A stretch of DNA of 8,517 nucleotides from Cocleimonas sp. (GCA_023146675.1 JAGLBQ010000074.1:1-8517); one strand, 5' to 3'. Counted from the stretch's first letter, positions 1 to 6,878 are shown. The notes: generated by a model from the letters alone, not told the origin. A program made the numbers and translations.

Positions 1-736
1 TGAAATGGATCCTAATAATGCTTTTCTTGATATACAATCTGGCTCTGGCGGAACAGAAGCGCAGGATTGGGCTGAAATGGTGTTACGCATGTATTTACGC
101 TGGGGTGAGGCTAAAGGCTTTAAAGTTGAGATAATGGAAGCATCACCGGGTGATGTCGCGGGGATTAAATCGGCAGCGGTTAAATTTACGGGCGAATATG
201 CCTATGGCTGGTTGCGCACGGAGATTGGTGTGCATCGTCTCGTGCGTAAGTCACCGTTTGATTCAGGTGGACGTCGTCATACTTCATTTTGTGCGGTCTT
301 TGTCTCACCCGAAATTGATGATGATATTGAAATTGATATTGATCCATCAGATTTACGCATTGATGTTTATCGTGCATCGGGGGCAGGTGGTCAGCATGTC
401 AACAAAACGGAATCAGCGGTGCGGATTACGCATATGCCAACGAATACCGTAGTGCAATGTCAAAATGGACGCTCACAGCATCAAAATAAAGCATCTGCGA
501 TGAAACAGTTAAAGTCAAAATTATTTGAACTTGAAGTACAAAAGCGCAATGAAGAAACGAAAGAGTTAGAAGATAGTAAGTCGGATATAGGCTGGGGAAG
601 TCAGATTCGATCTTATGTGTTAGATGCATCGCGCATTAAAGATTTACGTACCAATGTGGAAACAGGGAATACACAAGCAGTATTAGATGGTGCATTGGAT
701 CAGTTTATAGAGGCGAGCCTTAAGGCGGGTGTATAA
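1..736 (+). CDS. prfB: Peptide chain release factor 2 (RF2), 5'-truncated by window edge
   Basis: RF2 recognises UGA and UAA stop codons in the ribosomal A site and triggers hydrolysis of peptidyl-tRNA in the cytoplasm. About 244 codons are visible, against about 365 in E. coli RF2, so roughly the first 120 residues are missing. The ATG at position 5 is internal, because family similarity continues without a break from the first visible codon (positions 2-4). The tripeptide anticodon motif SPF is encoded at 251-259 and the catalytic GGQ loop (SGAGGQHVN) at 386-394. The C-terminal region is full length and ends like the E. coli protein (FIEASLKAG). The residue four before GGQ is Ala, where E. 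coli K-12 has the weakly active Thr246. The programmed +1 frameshift site near the start of most prfB genes would lie outside the window. lysS follows in the same direction, as in E. coli. Confidence 0.97.
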   Translation, partial: EMDPNNAFLDIQSGSGGTEAQDWAEMVLRMYLRWGEAKGFKVEIMEASPGDVAGIKSAAVKFTGEYAYGWLRTEIGVHRLVRKSPFDSGGRRHTSFCAVFVSPEIDDDIEIDIDPSDLRIDVYRASGAGGQHVNKTESAVRITHMPTNTVVQCQNGRSQHQNKASAMKQLKSKLFELEVQKRNEETKELEDSKSDIGWGSQIRSYVLDASRIKDLRTNVETGNTQAVLDGALDQFIEASLKAGV

Positions 737-783
737 AAATACAATCAAAGTCAGTGAAAAAATCCCACTAGGAGAGCTTAAAA

Positions 784-800
784 GGCGGAACCCTTCCGCC
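784..800. repeat. Short REP-like GC-rich hairpin between prfB and lysS
   Basis: A perfect 7-bp inverted repeat, GGCGGAA / TTCCGCC, has a 3-base loop (CCC) and is followed by CTACA. No T-run follows on the plus strand. On the minus strand the stem runs into TTTT, so it is not a good terminator for prfB. The pattern GGCGGA...TCCGCCCTACA resembles small dispersed palindromes common in many proteobacterial genomes. That resemblance is from memory and needs a genome-wide count. Confidence 0.5.
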
Positions 801-813
801 CTACATCAAAATA

Positions 814-846
814 TGAAATAGCGATCCACCAATGTACGCTATTTCA
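814..846. repeat. Inverted repeat immediately upstream of lysS
   Basis: TGAAATAGCG (814-823) and CGCTATTTCA (837-846) form a perfect 10-bp stem around a 13-base loop. The stem ends 16 bases before the lysS ribosome binding site. No T-run follows on the plus strand, so it does not look like a terminator. It could stabilise or process the prfB-lysS transcript, or influence lysS translation. No known riboswitch or T-box features are visible. Confidence 0.45.
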
Positions 847-861
847 AAAATACGAGTTGTT

Positions 862-865
862 GGAG
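862..865 (+). promoter_or_regulatory. Ribosome binding site deciding the lysS start
   Basis: GGAG lies six bases before the ATG at 872. This favours that start over the in-frame TTG at 857, which the site would follow rather than precede. Confidence 0.75.
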
Positions 866-871
866 ACAAAA

Positions 872-2386
872 ATGAGTACGGAAAATAAGCCAGAAGAAGA
901 AGTCGCAGTCGATGAGAATCAACTGATTACATTGCGCCGTGAAAAATTAGCGGCAATTAGAGAGCAAGGCATTGCTTTCCCCAATAAATTTGAGCGCGAA
1001 GACTATGCTAAATCTCTACGTGATGAGTATGATGAAAAAGATAAGCCTTGGTTTGAAGAGAATGAAGTAACTGTTAGTGTCGCGGGTCGTATTATGCTCA
1101 AGCGCGTCATGGGTAAGGCGAGTTTTATCACTATTTCTGATATGTCAGGGCGCATCCAACTCTATGTGCAGAAAAATTTGCTGGGTGATGAGGTTTATGA
1201 TGCCTTTAAAGGTTGGGATATTGGCGATATTATTGGTGGGACGGGAAAATTATTTAAAACTAATAAAGGTGAACTCTCCGTTAAGCTGGATAGCTTGCAA
1301 TTATTGACTAAATCATTGCGTCCATTGCCAGAGAAATTTCATGGTTTGACCGATCACGAACAGCGCTATCGTCAGCGTTATCTCGATTTAATTATGAGCG
1401 AAGAAACGCGTAATACCTTTAAAATGCGTTCCAAAATTGTTTCCTATATTCGTAATTTCTTTATGGAAAGAGATTATATGGAAGTGGAAACACCGATGTT
1501 GCAAGTGATTCCTGGCGGTGCAACAGCGCGTCCATTTGAGACACATCATAATGCGCTAGGAATTGATATGTATATGCGTATCGCACCTGAACTCTATTTA
1601 AAGCGTTTGGTCGTGGGTGGTTTTGAACGTGTGTTTGAGATTAACCGTAACTTTCGTAATGAAGGGCTTTCGACACGCCACAATCCTGAATTCACGATGA
1701 TCGAGTTCTACCAAGCGTATGCGACTTATCATGATTTGATTGATATTACAGAAGCATTAATGAAAGGCATCGCCATTGACTTGTTGGGTTCACCTGAGGT
1801 GACGTACCAAGGGGATGTTTATGACTTTGGTAAGCCTTTTACACAGATGACGGTAAAAGAATCTATTTTACATTATAATGACAATATCTCTGAAAAAGAT
1901 CTGGATACAGAATATCGTGCTCAAAAGCTAGCAGAGTCGCTTGATATTAAAGTGGAGGGTTATTGGGGATTAGGCAAGCTACAAATTGAAATATTTGAAA
2001 AAACAGTCGAGCATCGCTTAAAAGATCCAACCTTTATTACCGAATATCCCGCGGAAGTTTCGCCTTTAGCAAGACGTAATGATGATGATGATTTTATTAC
2101 TGACCGCTTTGAGTTCTTTGTGGGTGGACGTGAGTTAGCGAATGGATTCTCTGAGCTTAACGATGCCGAAGATCAGGCAGAGCGTTTTAAAAAGCAGGTT
2201 GCTGAAAAAGAAGCAGGTGATGATGAAGCAATGCACTACGATGATGATTATGTGCGTGCTTTGGAATATGGATTGCCACCGACAGCAGGTGAGGGGATTG
2301 GTATAGATCGTTTGGTCATGCTATTTACTGATGCCGCCTCCATTCGTGATGTCATTTTATTCCCGCATATGCGACCTGAAGATTAG
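872..2386 (+). CDS. lysS: Lysyl-tRNA synthetase, class II
   Basis: This enzyme charges tRNA-Lys with lysine using ATP in the cytoplasm. The product is 504 aa, against 505 in E. coli, and is collinear with it throughout. It has an N-terminal helix, an OB-fold anticodon-binding domain at about residues 65-148, and a class II catalytic core. Motif 1 is near residues 203-212 (MEVETPMLQV). Motif 2 spans 261-280 (FRNEG...RHNPEFTMIEFY). Motif 3 is at 475-486 (GIGIDRLVMLFT). The start is the ATG at 872, preceded by GGAG at 862-865 with 6-base spacing. An in-frame TTG at 857 would add five residues but lies upstream of that site. It follows prfB by 135 bp in the usual gammaproteobacterial order and is probably co-transcribed with it. 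A short Asp run (residues 404-407) lies just after the conserved SPLARRN segment. No terminator is evident downstream. Confidence 0.97.
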   Translation: MSTENKPEEEVAVDENQLITLRREKLAAIREQGIAFPNKFEREDYAKSLRDEYDEKDKPWFEENEVTVSVAGRIMLKRVMGKASFITISDMSGRIQLYVQKNLLGDEVYDAFKGWDIGDIIGGTGKLFKTNKGELSVKLDSLQLLTKSLRPLPEKFHGLTDHEQRYRQRYLDLIMSEETRNTFKMRSKIVSYIRNFFMERDYMEVETPMLQVIPGGATARPFETHHNALGIDMYMRIAPELYLKRLVVGGFERVFEINRNFRNEGLSTRHNPEFTMIEFYQAYATYHDLIDITEALMKGIAIDLLGSPEVTYQGDVYDFGKPFTQMTVKESILHYNDNISEKDLDTEYRAQKLAESLDIKVEGYWGLGKLQIEIFEKTVEHRLKDPTFITEYPAEVSPLARRNDDDDFITDRFEFFVGGRELANGFSELNDAEDQAERFKKQVAEKEAGDDEAMHYDDDYVRALEYGLPPTAGEGIGIDRLVMLFTDAASIRDVILFPHMRPED

Positions 2387-2457
2387 TATTTATAGATAGA
2401 ACCCAATAGAAATATAGACTTATAAATAATATTTAATATAATTTTATTCGGTTTTAT

Positions 2458-2473
2458 CTAGTACTCTAGTACG
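2458..2473. repeat. Tandem 8-base repeat in the convergent spacer after lysS
   Basis: CTAGTACT is followed directly by CTAGTACG, two near-identical 8-mers. They sit in the AT-rich 100-bp spacer (2387-2486) between the converging lysS and potassium channel genes. No GC-rich hairpin with a T-run, and so no convincing terminator for either gene, is visible in the spacer. Two copies may be chance. Confidence 0.35.
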
Positions 2474-2486
2474 GTTGATCTACACC

Positions 2487-3476
2487 TTAATTTTCTTTCT
2501 CAACTTTTATAAATACATCTCCCGCAGGATGATTAATGTGAAATGTAGATTTGCAGTGTGGACATTGTAAACGTGTTTCAAATCGAGCAGCTTGACTAAC
2601 TTCTTTAATAATTAAACGTGCATCTCGATGGCTAAGTCCTAGTTTATGGCGCAATGCGTCTAACTTTTTATGTTCATTTTTTGAAATAGTATTGTCCTGC
2701 ATAAACATATAGACTTCTGTTTGAAAACTCTCTCTGCGACGGTTTACTTCTGCAGTAAAACCTGATGCCATAATGCCTGCGGGTAGTGCTGCCATTGTAA
2801 TGCCAGATATAGCAACAATTCCGCCCAATAATTTTCCTCCGCTTGTGATCGGGATGACATCGCCATAACCAACCGTTGTTAGCGTAACCGTCGCCCACCA
2901 TAGAGATCTTGGGATGCTGCCAAATGCTTCAGGCTGGATTTCACCTTCAATTAAGTGAATCCCTGTTGCTGCCAAAATAATAATAATACCAAGAATAAAA
3001 AAGGCAGAGACAAAGGTCGTTGCTTCATATTTCAATACAGTGAGTAAAACATCCATTGAGCGTGCATAACGGGTAAGTTTGAAGGCACGAATCAGGCGTA
3101 AAGAACGTAGTACAATTAAATCATCAGCAATAAAAAAGCCAAGAAAAAAGGGTAAAATCGCAAGCAAATCAATGATTGCCATGGGGGTTACACTGTATTT
3201 TAGACGTAACGTTAGGTCAGATTTCTTGTTGCTATTCGTCGCTTCTGGTGCGATCCATATTCTTAATAAATAATCCAGTGTAAAAAAACTAAAAGCAAAG
3301 AATTCAAAGTAACTAAAGCTGGTTTCATATTGTTTGGCAAAGTCTTTGTCAGACTCTAAAATTATTGCGATTATGCTACTAATAATGAGTACGACTAAAA
3401 ATAAATTAATACTAAAACCTAACCGTCCTCCTGTGTGTTTTTCAAGAATCTGATAGGTCTTTTTTCTAATATTCAT
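2487..3476 (-). CDS. Voltage-gated potassium channel (Kv-type, six transmembrane segments)
   Basis: An inner-membrane tetrameric K+ channel subunit of 329 aa. Likely segments are S1 (about 21-40), S2 (54-74), S3 (96-115), S4 (118-140), S5 (144-175), the pore loop and S6 (215-240). S4 carries basic residues every third position (R124, R127, R130, K133, R136), the voltage-sensor pattern. The selectivity filter is TVGYGD at 201-206. S6 contains an LPAGI segment (231-235), typical of Kv gating hinges. The cytoplasmic tail of about 90 residues ends in CPHCKSTFHINH (305-316), a possible zinc site (C305, C308, H313, H316). Family knowledge supports potassium selectivity; the physiological role is not known. 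The ATG at 3476 has no strong ribosome binding site, but the N-terminus fits the family. The gene stands alone, convergent with lysS and divergent from the DUF4442 gene, 86 bp away. Confidence 0.93.
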   Translation of the reverse strand: MNIRKKTYQILEKHTGGRLGFSINLFLVVLIISSIIAIILESDKDFAKQYETSFSYFEFFAFSFFTLDYLLRIWIAPEATNSNKKSDLTLRLKYSVTPMAIIDLLAILPFFLGFFIADDLIVLRSLRLIRAFKLTRYARSMDVLLTVLKYEATTFVSAFFILGIIIILAATGIHLIEGEIQPEAFGSIPRSLWWATVTLTTVGYGDVIPITSGGKLLGGIVAISGITMAALPAGIMASGFTAEVNRRRESFQTEVYMFMQDNTISKNEHKKLDALRHKLGLSHRDARLIIKEVSQAARFETRLQCPHCKSTFHINHPAGDVFIKVEKEN

Positions 3477-3489
3477 AATAATAGGCTAC

Positions 3490-3516
3490 TTGATGTCACG
3501 AAATTAGAGCTATACT
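3490..3516 (+). promoter_or_regulatory. Possible sigma-70 promoter for the DUF4442 gene
   Basis: TTGATG (3490-3495) and TATACT (3511-3516) are good hexamers but only 15 bases apart. A second AT-rich box, TATAAA, lies at 3519-3524. They fall in the 86-bp divergent spacer, 47 bases or more upstream of the ATG at 3563. Confidence 0.35.
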
Positions 3517-3562
3517 CGTATAAATAAAGCTTATGAGGCTGAGCTAACTTTAGGCTAAATTT

Positions 3563-4099
3563 ATGAAACAAACAAATGATACGAAGAATAAACACTCCTT
3601 AGCGACCGAACAACGCTTGAGTATTTTGTGGAAGCGTTTTGGTGGTAGTGTTTTAGGTCGCTGGATATTTAATCGACTATTAAGCCATAACGTACCGTAT
3701 TCTGGCTCAATCAATCCACAGGTACAAAAACTATCGCCAGGATTTGCGGAAGTTAGTATGCAAGATAGGCGCAAACTACGAAATCATTTACACTGCATTC
3801 ATGCAATAGCATTAGCCAATCTCGGTGAATTAACCAGTGGCTTGGCAATGATTTCTGCATTATCGCCCTCAACGCGTGCGATTGTTAGTCATATTGAAAT
3901 GGAATATATAAAAAAAGCGCGTGGAACATTAATCGCTGCGGGGGTTGCCAAACCACCAGAAATAGTAACTAAACCAACCAGTGTACTTACCCGTACAGAA
4001 ATAGAGAATCAGCAGGGTGAGCTTGTTGCTGTTGCGCATGTGATGTGGCATCTAGCCCCAAACAGGGTTGAAATAAATATAACAAAGGGTTACAGGTAG
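3563..4099 (+). CDS. DUF4442 hotdog-fold protein, probable acyl-CoA thioesterase
   Basis: A 178-aa protein matching the DUF4442 group of the hotdog superfamily (PaaI / YiiD C-terminal type). Relatives hydrolyse acyl-CoA or related thioesters. The diagnostic block is at residues 72-96, reading LRNHLHCIHAIALANLGELT and then SGLAM. Asn74-His75 and Glu89 are the likely active-site-side residues by analogy with PaaI-type hotdog enzymes. A second conserved stretch is YIKKARGTL (115-123). The end resembles the last hotdog strand (AVAHVMWHLAP). The N-terminal 20 residues are polar and unlike the core. The ATG at 3563 has only a weak AGG (3552-3554). fadD lies downstream on the same strand after 179 bp, which suggests a shared role in acyl-CoA or free fatty acid balance. 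The substrate cannot be told from the sequence. Confidence 0.82.
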   Translation: MKQTNDTKNKHSLATEQRLSILWKRFGGSVLGRWIFNRLLSHNVPYSGSINPQVQKLSPGFAEVSMQDRRKLRNHLHCIHAIALANLGELTSGLAMISALSPSTRAIVSHIEMEYIKKARGTLIAAGVAKPPEIVTKPTSVLTRTEIENQQGELVAVAHVMWHLAPNRVEINITKGYR

Positions 4100-4192
4100 C
4101 ACTCAAGTAGACGCAGAAGCCGATATAGTTCACAGGTTTGAAAAATATTTTTTAAATAGATTTAACAATAGAGCACAGAGAAAAATAGCGTA

Positions 4193-4198
4193 TATAAT
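4193..4198 (+). promoter_or_regulatory. Candidate -10 element upstream of fadD
   Basis: An exact TATAAT lies 81 bases before the fadD ATG, in an AT-rich 179-bp spacer (4100-4278). No good -35 hexamer lies 16-18 bases upstream. An alternative pair is TTGCGG (4217-4222) with TTAAAT (4240-4245), 17 bases apart. No sequence resembling an E. coli FadR operator or a PsrA site was recognised. Confidence 0.3.
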
Positions 4199-4268
4199 AT
4201 TTTCGTCAATGAGACGTTGCGGGTGAAAGTGTTACCTATTTAAATATATCTTTGTGGTTGCAAAAAAC

Positions 4269-4273
4269 AGGAG
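4269..4273 (+). promoter_or_regulatory. Ribosome binding site deciding the fadD start
   Basis: AGGAG is centred a few bases before the ATG at 4279 with 5-base spacing. It excludes the upstream in-frame TTG at 4252 as the main start. Confidence 0.8.
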
Positions 4274-4278
4274 AATTT

Positions 4279-5940
4279 ATGCAACAACGATGGAAACAGC
4301 ATTATCCAAAGGGCATCCCAACAGAAATAAATCTTGACGAGTATAGCTCAATTGCTGATCTATTTCATAAAAGCATTAGAAAGCACGGTGATCTTCCTGC
4401 TTTTACCAATATGGGAAAAATACTAAGTTATGATGATCTTGATCGTTTAACACGTCAATTTTCTGCTTACTTAACCTCAGAGTTGGGGCTGAAAAAGGGT
4501 GATCGTATTGCGATTATGATGCCCAATATTTTGCAATATCCTGTGGTGTTATTTGCCGCTTTACGCGTGGGCTTGGTGGTTGTTAATACAAATCCTTTGT
4601 ATACTAAGCGTGAACTACAACACCAACTAAGTGATGCGGGTTGTAAAGCCATTGTGATCCTTGATAATTTCGCGCATACCTTGCAATCAGTGCTAAAAAA
4701 CACGCCAATTGAGACAGTGATTACTACCCGCATTGGGGATCTATTAGACTTTCCAAAGTCAGTACTCATTAACTTTATAATTAAGCACATCAAAAAAATG
4801 ATACCTGCTTATGACCTGCCTGATGCAATTAGTTTTAAGGATGTATTGGCACAAGGTGCTAAATTGCCCCATAGCGATGAGCAACTACAACATAGTGATA
4901 TTGCATTTTTACAATATACAGGTGGAACAACAGGTGTTGCTAAAGGTGCTGTGCTAACGCATAAGAATATGCTCGCTAATTTGCTGCAAGCACAAGCATG
5001 GGCAGGAGCAGATTTGCAGGGCGGTAAAGAAGTGATGATAACTGCATTACCGCTTTATCATATATTTTCCCTGACTGCCAATGCGCTGTTTGCCCTAGAG
5101 CTAGGCGCTAAAAGCGTATTAATCACTAATCCACGTGATTATAAAGGCTTTATTAAAACACTTAGCAAAGAAAAATTCTCTTATATGACAGGCGTTAATA
5201 CACTTTTTAATAAACTTCTCAATACCCCAGGTTTTAGTGATCTTGACTTTAGCCATTTAAAATTATCACTTGCTGGAGGAATGGCGGTACAGCAATCAGT
5301 GGCTACAAAATGGAAAAAGGTTACAGGTGTGCCTTTAGTTGAGGCGTATGGATTAACGGAAACATCACCCGCAGTCTGTGTGAATCCGCTAACTATCACA
5401 GAGTACACAGGCATGATTGGCATGCCGCTTCCTTCAACAGAAGTATCAATTAGAGATGAATATGATAGTGAAGTTGAATTAGGTAAACGTGGCGAGCTAT
5501 GGGTGCGGGGTCCACAGGTGATGCGTGGTTACTGGAATCGACCTGAAGAAACAGCTAATATTTTGGATAGTGAGGGGTGGTTGCGTACAGGTGACGTAGC
5601 AATTATGGATGAACAAGGCAGTTGTAAAATTGTGGATCGTATCAAAGACATGATTATTGTTTCTGGGTTTAATGTCTATCCAAATGAAATTGAAGATATA
5701 GTCGCTTGTTTGGATAAAGTTCTAGAGGTTGGAGCGATAGGTGTTCCCGCTGATGCTACAGGAGAAGAGGTGAAAATATTTATTGTTAAAAAGGATGATT
5801 CGCTGACGAAGGAAGAAGTACTAGCCTATTGCAAAGAGAATTTAACCGCCTACAAACGACCAAGGCAGGTTGTGTTTGTGGATGAATTGCCTAAAACGAA
5901 TATTGGCAAAGTGTTGCGGCGAGAGTTGCGAAATCTGTAA
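4279..5940 (+). CDS. fadD: Long-chain fatty acid-CoA ligase
   Basis: This ANL-superfamily enzyme activates long-chain fatty acids with ATP and CoA to acyl-CoA at the inner face of the cytoplasmic membrane, feeding beta-oxidation or lipid synthesis. The protein is 553 aa, against 561 in E. coli FadD, and is collinear along its length. Visible motifs are the P-loop YTGGTTGVAKG (213-223), YGLTE (357-361), the WLRTGD hinge region (434-439), VSGFNVYPNEIED (461-473), and the C-terminal catalytic Lys in PKTNIGKVLRREL (K544). The start is the ATG at 4279 with AGGAG at 4269-4273, five bases away. An in-frame TTG at 4252 would add nine residues but is upstream of the binding site. The start MQQRWKQHYP also aligns with E. 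coli MKKVWLNRYP. It ends slightly shorter than the E. coli enzyme. The DUF4442 gene precedes it on the same strand. An inverted-repeat element begins 47 bp after its stop. Confidence 0.96.
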   Translation: MQQRWKQHYPKGIPTEINLDEYSSIADLFHKSIRKHGDLPAFTNMGKILSYDDLDRLTRQFSAYLTSELGLKKGDRIAIMMPNILQYPVVLFAALRVGLVVVNTNPLYTKRELQHQLSDAGCKAIVILDNFAHTLQSVLKNTPIETVITTRIGDLLDFPKSVLINFIIKHIKKMIPAYDLPDAISFKDVLAQGAKLPHSDEQLQHSDIAFLQYTGGTTGVAKGAVLTHKNMLANLLQAQAWAGADLQGGKEVMITALPLYHIFSLTANALFALELGAKSVLITNPRDYKGFIKTLSKEKFSYMTGVNTLFNKLLNTPGFSDLDFSHLKLSLAGGMAVQQSVATKWKKVTGVPLVEAYGLTETSPAVCVNPLTITEYTGMIGMPLPSTEVSIRDEYDSEVELGKRGELWVRGPQVMRGYWNRPEETANILDSEGWLRTGDVAIMDEQGSCKIVDRIKDMIIVSGFNVYPNEIEDIVACLDKVLEVGAIGVPADATGEEVKIFIVKKDDSLTKEEVLAYCKENLTAYKRPRQVVFVDELPKTNIGKVLRRELRNL

Positions 5941-5986
5941 TACAAATAATGTCCAAATTAATTGCAAGCAATCGGTTCAGAGGGGC

Positions 5987-6148
5987 TTAAGTACCCGCCC
6001 AAAATAAATCTAACAATTGTACTCCTGTTTTTCGATTTTCTGCGTTATTGCTCTGGTCACATAGCCCACTATGCTCCCGTCGCAACGCCTTGAATATCAA
6101 AAAACAGAAAATAAAATTTTGTTAGATTTATTTTGTCTGGGTACTTAA
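5987..6148. mobile_element. MITE-like inverted-repeat element, no coding capacity
   Basis: Terminal inverted repeats at 5987-6016 and 6119-6148 match at 27 of 30 positions; the only differences are three adjacent bases. Both ends read TTAA then GTACCC. TTAA may therefore be a 4-base target duplication, making the element proper 5991-6144 (154 bp). Nested inside are further pairs: CTGTTTTT/AAAAACAG (6025-6032, 6100-6107), GCGTT/AACGC (6042-6046, 6084-6088) and CATAG/CTATG (6060-6064, 6069-6073). The whole unit can thus fold as one long imperfect hairpin. It lies between the converging fadD and yceF genes and supplies the yceF stop codon. It carries no transposase, so it would need one in trans. 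Folding suggests it may end transcription from both sides, though no classic T-run follows. Confidence 0.75.
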
Positions 6149-6735
6149 CAGATTGCAGGAATAGCCACACCGTTCTTTCGTAACATCTCCGATAGTCTAA
6201 TCAACGGTAAACCAATTAGCGCAGTAGGATCATCGCCGTGTAAGCGCTTAAAAAGCGTTATCCCAAGTCCTTCTGATTTAAAACTACCAGCACAAGCATA
6301 GGGTTGATCCACTTGTAAATAAGCATCAATTTCATTATCCGTTAATTCTCTAAAATCAACATGAAATGGAACAAGGTCGAGCTGGTATTGTTTTGTTTTA
6401 CTGTTGTATAAGCACAGCCCTGTTAAAAAACTGACTCTTTTGCCTGAGCTTTCGCGTAGTTGTTGCATTGCGTTTTCATGATTGCCAGGTTTGCCACGAA
6501 TAGTCCCGTTCAGTACAGAGCATTGATCGGAGCCTATAATGAGCGCATTAGGATGTTGAGTTGCAACAGCACGTGCTTTTTCTAATGATAGGCGTAATAC
6601 ATACGCTTCGGGTGATTCATTATCAAGTGGGGTTTCGTCTATATCAGGAGAGTCTGTCGTAAATGGAATACTTAAGCGCTGTAGTAATTCTTTACGAAAT
6701 GGCGAGGTGGAACCAAGAATAAGTTGAGTTTTCAT
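6145..6735 (-). CDS. yceF: Maf-family nucleotide pyrophosphatase, YceF type
   Basis: Maf proteins are cytoplasmic house-cleaning enzymes that hydrolyse non-canonical nucleoside triphosphates. E. coli YceF prefers m7GTP. With the ATG at 6735 the protein is 196 aa, close to the 194 of E. coli YceF. Motifs are GSTSPFRKELL (8-18), DETP (33-36), GSD with the likely catalytic Asp70, GKP (81-83), TGL (105-107), AGSFKSEGLG (149-158) and the GLPL region (175-178). A GTG at 6789 would add 18 residues unlike the family. A TATAAT on the minus strand (6770-6775) lies between the two candidates and supports the shorter form. No ribosome binding site precedes the ATG. The stop codon (6145-6147) and the first base of the preceding Cys codon's complement fall in the right repeat of the inverted-repeat element. 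The last few residues may therefore be altered, but all known motifs are intact. It is divergent from yceD, as in E. coli. Confidence 0.93.
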   Translation of the reverse strand: MKTQLILGSTSPFRKELLQRLSIPFTTDSPDIDETPLDNESPEAYVLRLSLEKARAVATQHPNALIIGSDQCSVLNGTIRGKPGNHENAMQQLRESSGKRVSFLTGLCLYNSKTKQYQLDLVPFHVDFRELTDNEIDAYLQVDQPYACAGSFKSEGLGITLFKRLHGDDPTALIGLPLIRLSEMLRKNGVAIPAIC

Positions 6736-6839
6736 GATAATAGTGGGGGTTGTATTATGTGGGGCGCAGATTATATCGGTAATATGCACTTGATAGTAGT
6801 AGCAATTTTATACTAATCCTAAAAAAGTGTGAATAGGGC

Positions 6840-6869
6840 TTTACAGTAGGGTGTGATAATTTCTATAAT
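6840..6869 (+). promoter_or_regulatory. Sigma-70 promoter of the yceD-rpmF operon
   Basis: TTTACA (6840-6845) and a consensus TATAAT (6864-6869) are 18 bases apart. A start 6-10 bases after the -10 box falls at about 6875-6879, at or just before the yceD ATG (6879). An extended -10 alternative, TGT-GATAAT (6852-6860), would start transcription near 6867 and still leave only about 12 bases of leader. Confidence 0.7.
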
Positions 6870-6878
6870 CGCGCGCTT

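Noticed and set aside
1..30. Programmed +1 frameshift site of prfB
   Set aside because: That site lies near codon 26 of full-length RF2, well upstream of the window start, so nothing can be said about it here.
150..452. Overlapping open frames on both strands inside prfB, and similar ones inside lysS, the channel gene, fadD and yceD
   Set aside because: They are shadows of well-recognised genes and lack family resemblance or binding sites.
813..821. Met-Lys-stop mini-frame in the lysS leader, possibly a lysine-sensing leader peptide
   Set aside because: It has no ribosome binding site, only one Lys codon, and no attenuator with a T-run; most likely chance.
857..871. In-frame TTG giving a 509-aa LysS
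   Set aside because: The GGAG at 862-865 lies downstream of it and is properly spaced for the ATG at 872; the extra residues have no family counterpart.
737..871. T-box or lysine riboswitch upstream of lysS
   Set aside because: The spacer is only 135 bases, with two simple hairpins and no T-box core or terminator.
3550..3774. Minus-strand open frame antisense to the start of the DUF4442 gene
   Set aside because: It overlaps a recognisable hotdog-family gene and has no independent support.
4252..4278. In-frame TTG giving a 562-aa FadD
   Set aside because: AGGAG at 4269-4273 serves the ATG at 4279, and the shorter N-terminus aligns with E. coli FadD.
4100..4278. FadR or PsrA operator upstream of fadD
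   Set aside because: I could not match a known operator consensus in the spacer; only AT-rich promoter-like boxes are visible.
6736..6789. GTG at 6789 as the yceF start
   Set aside because: The 18 added residues do not resemble Maf N-termini, and a minus-strand TATAAT at 6770-6775 lies inside the extension.
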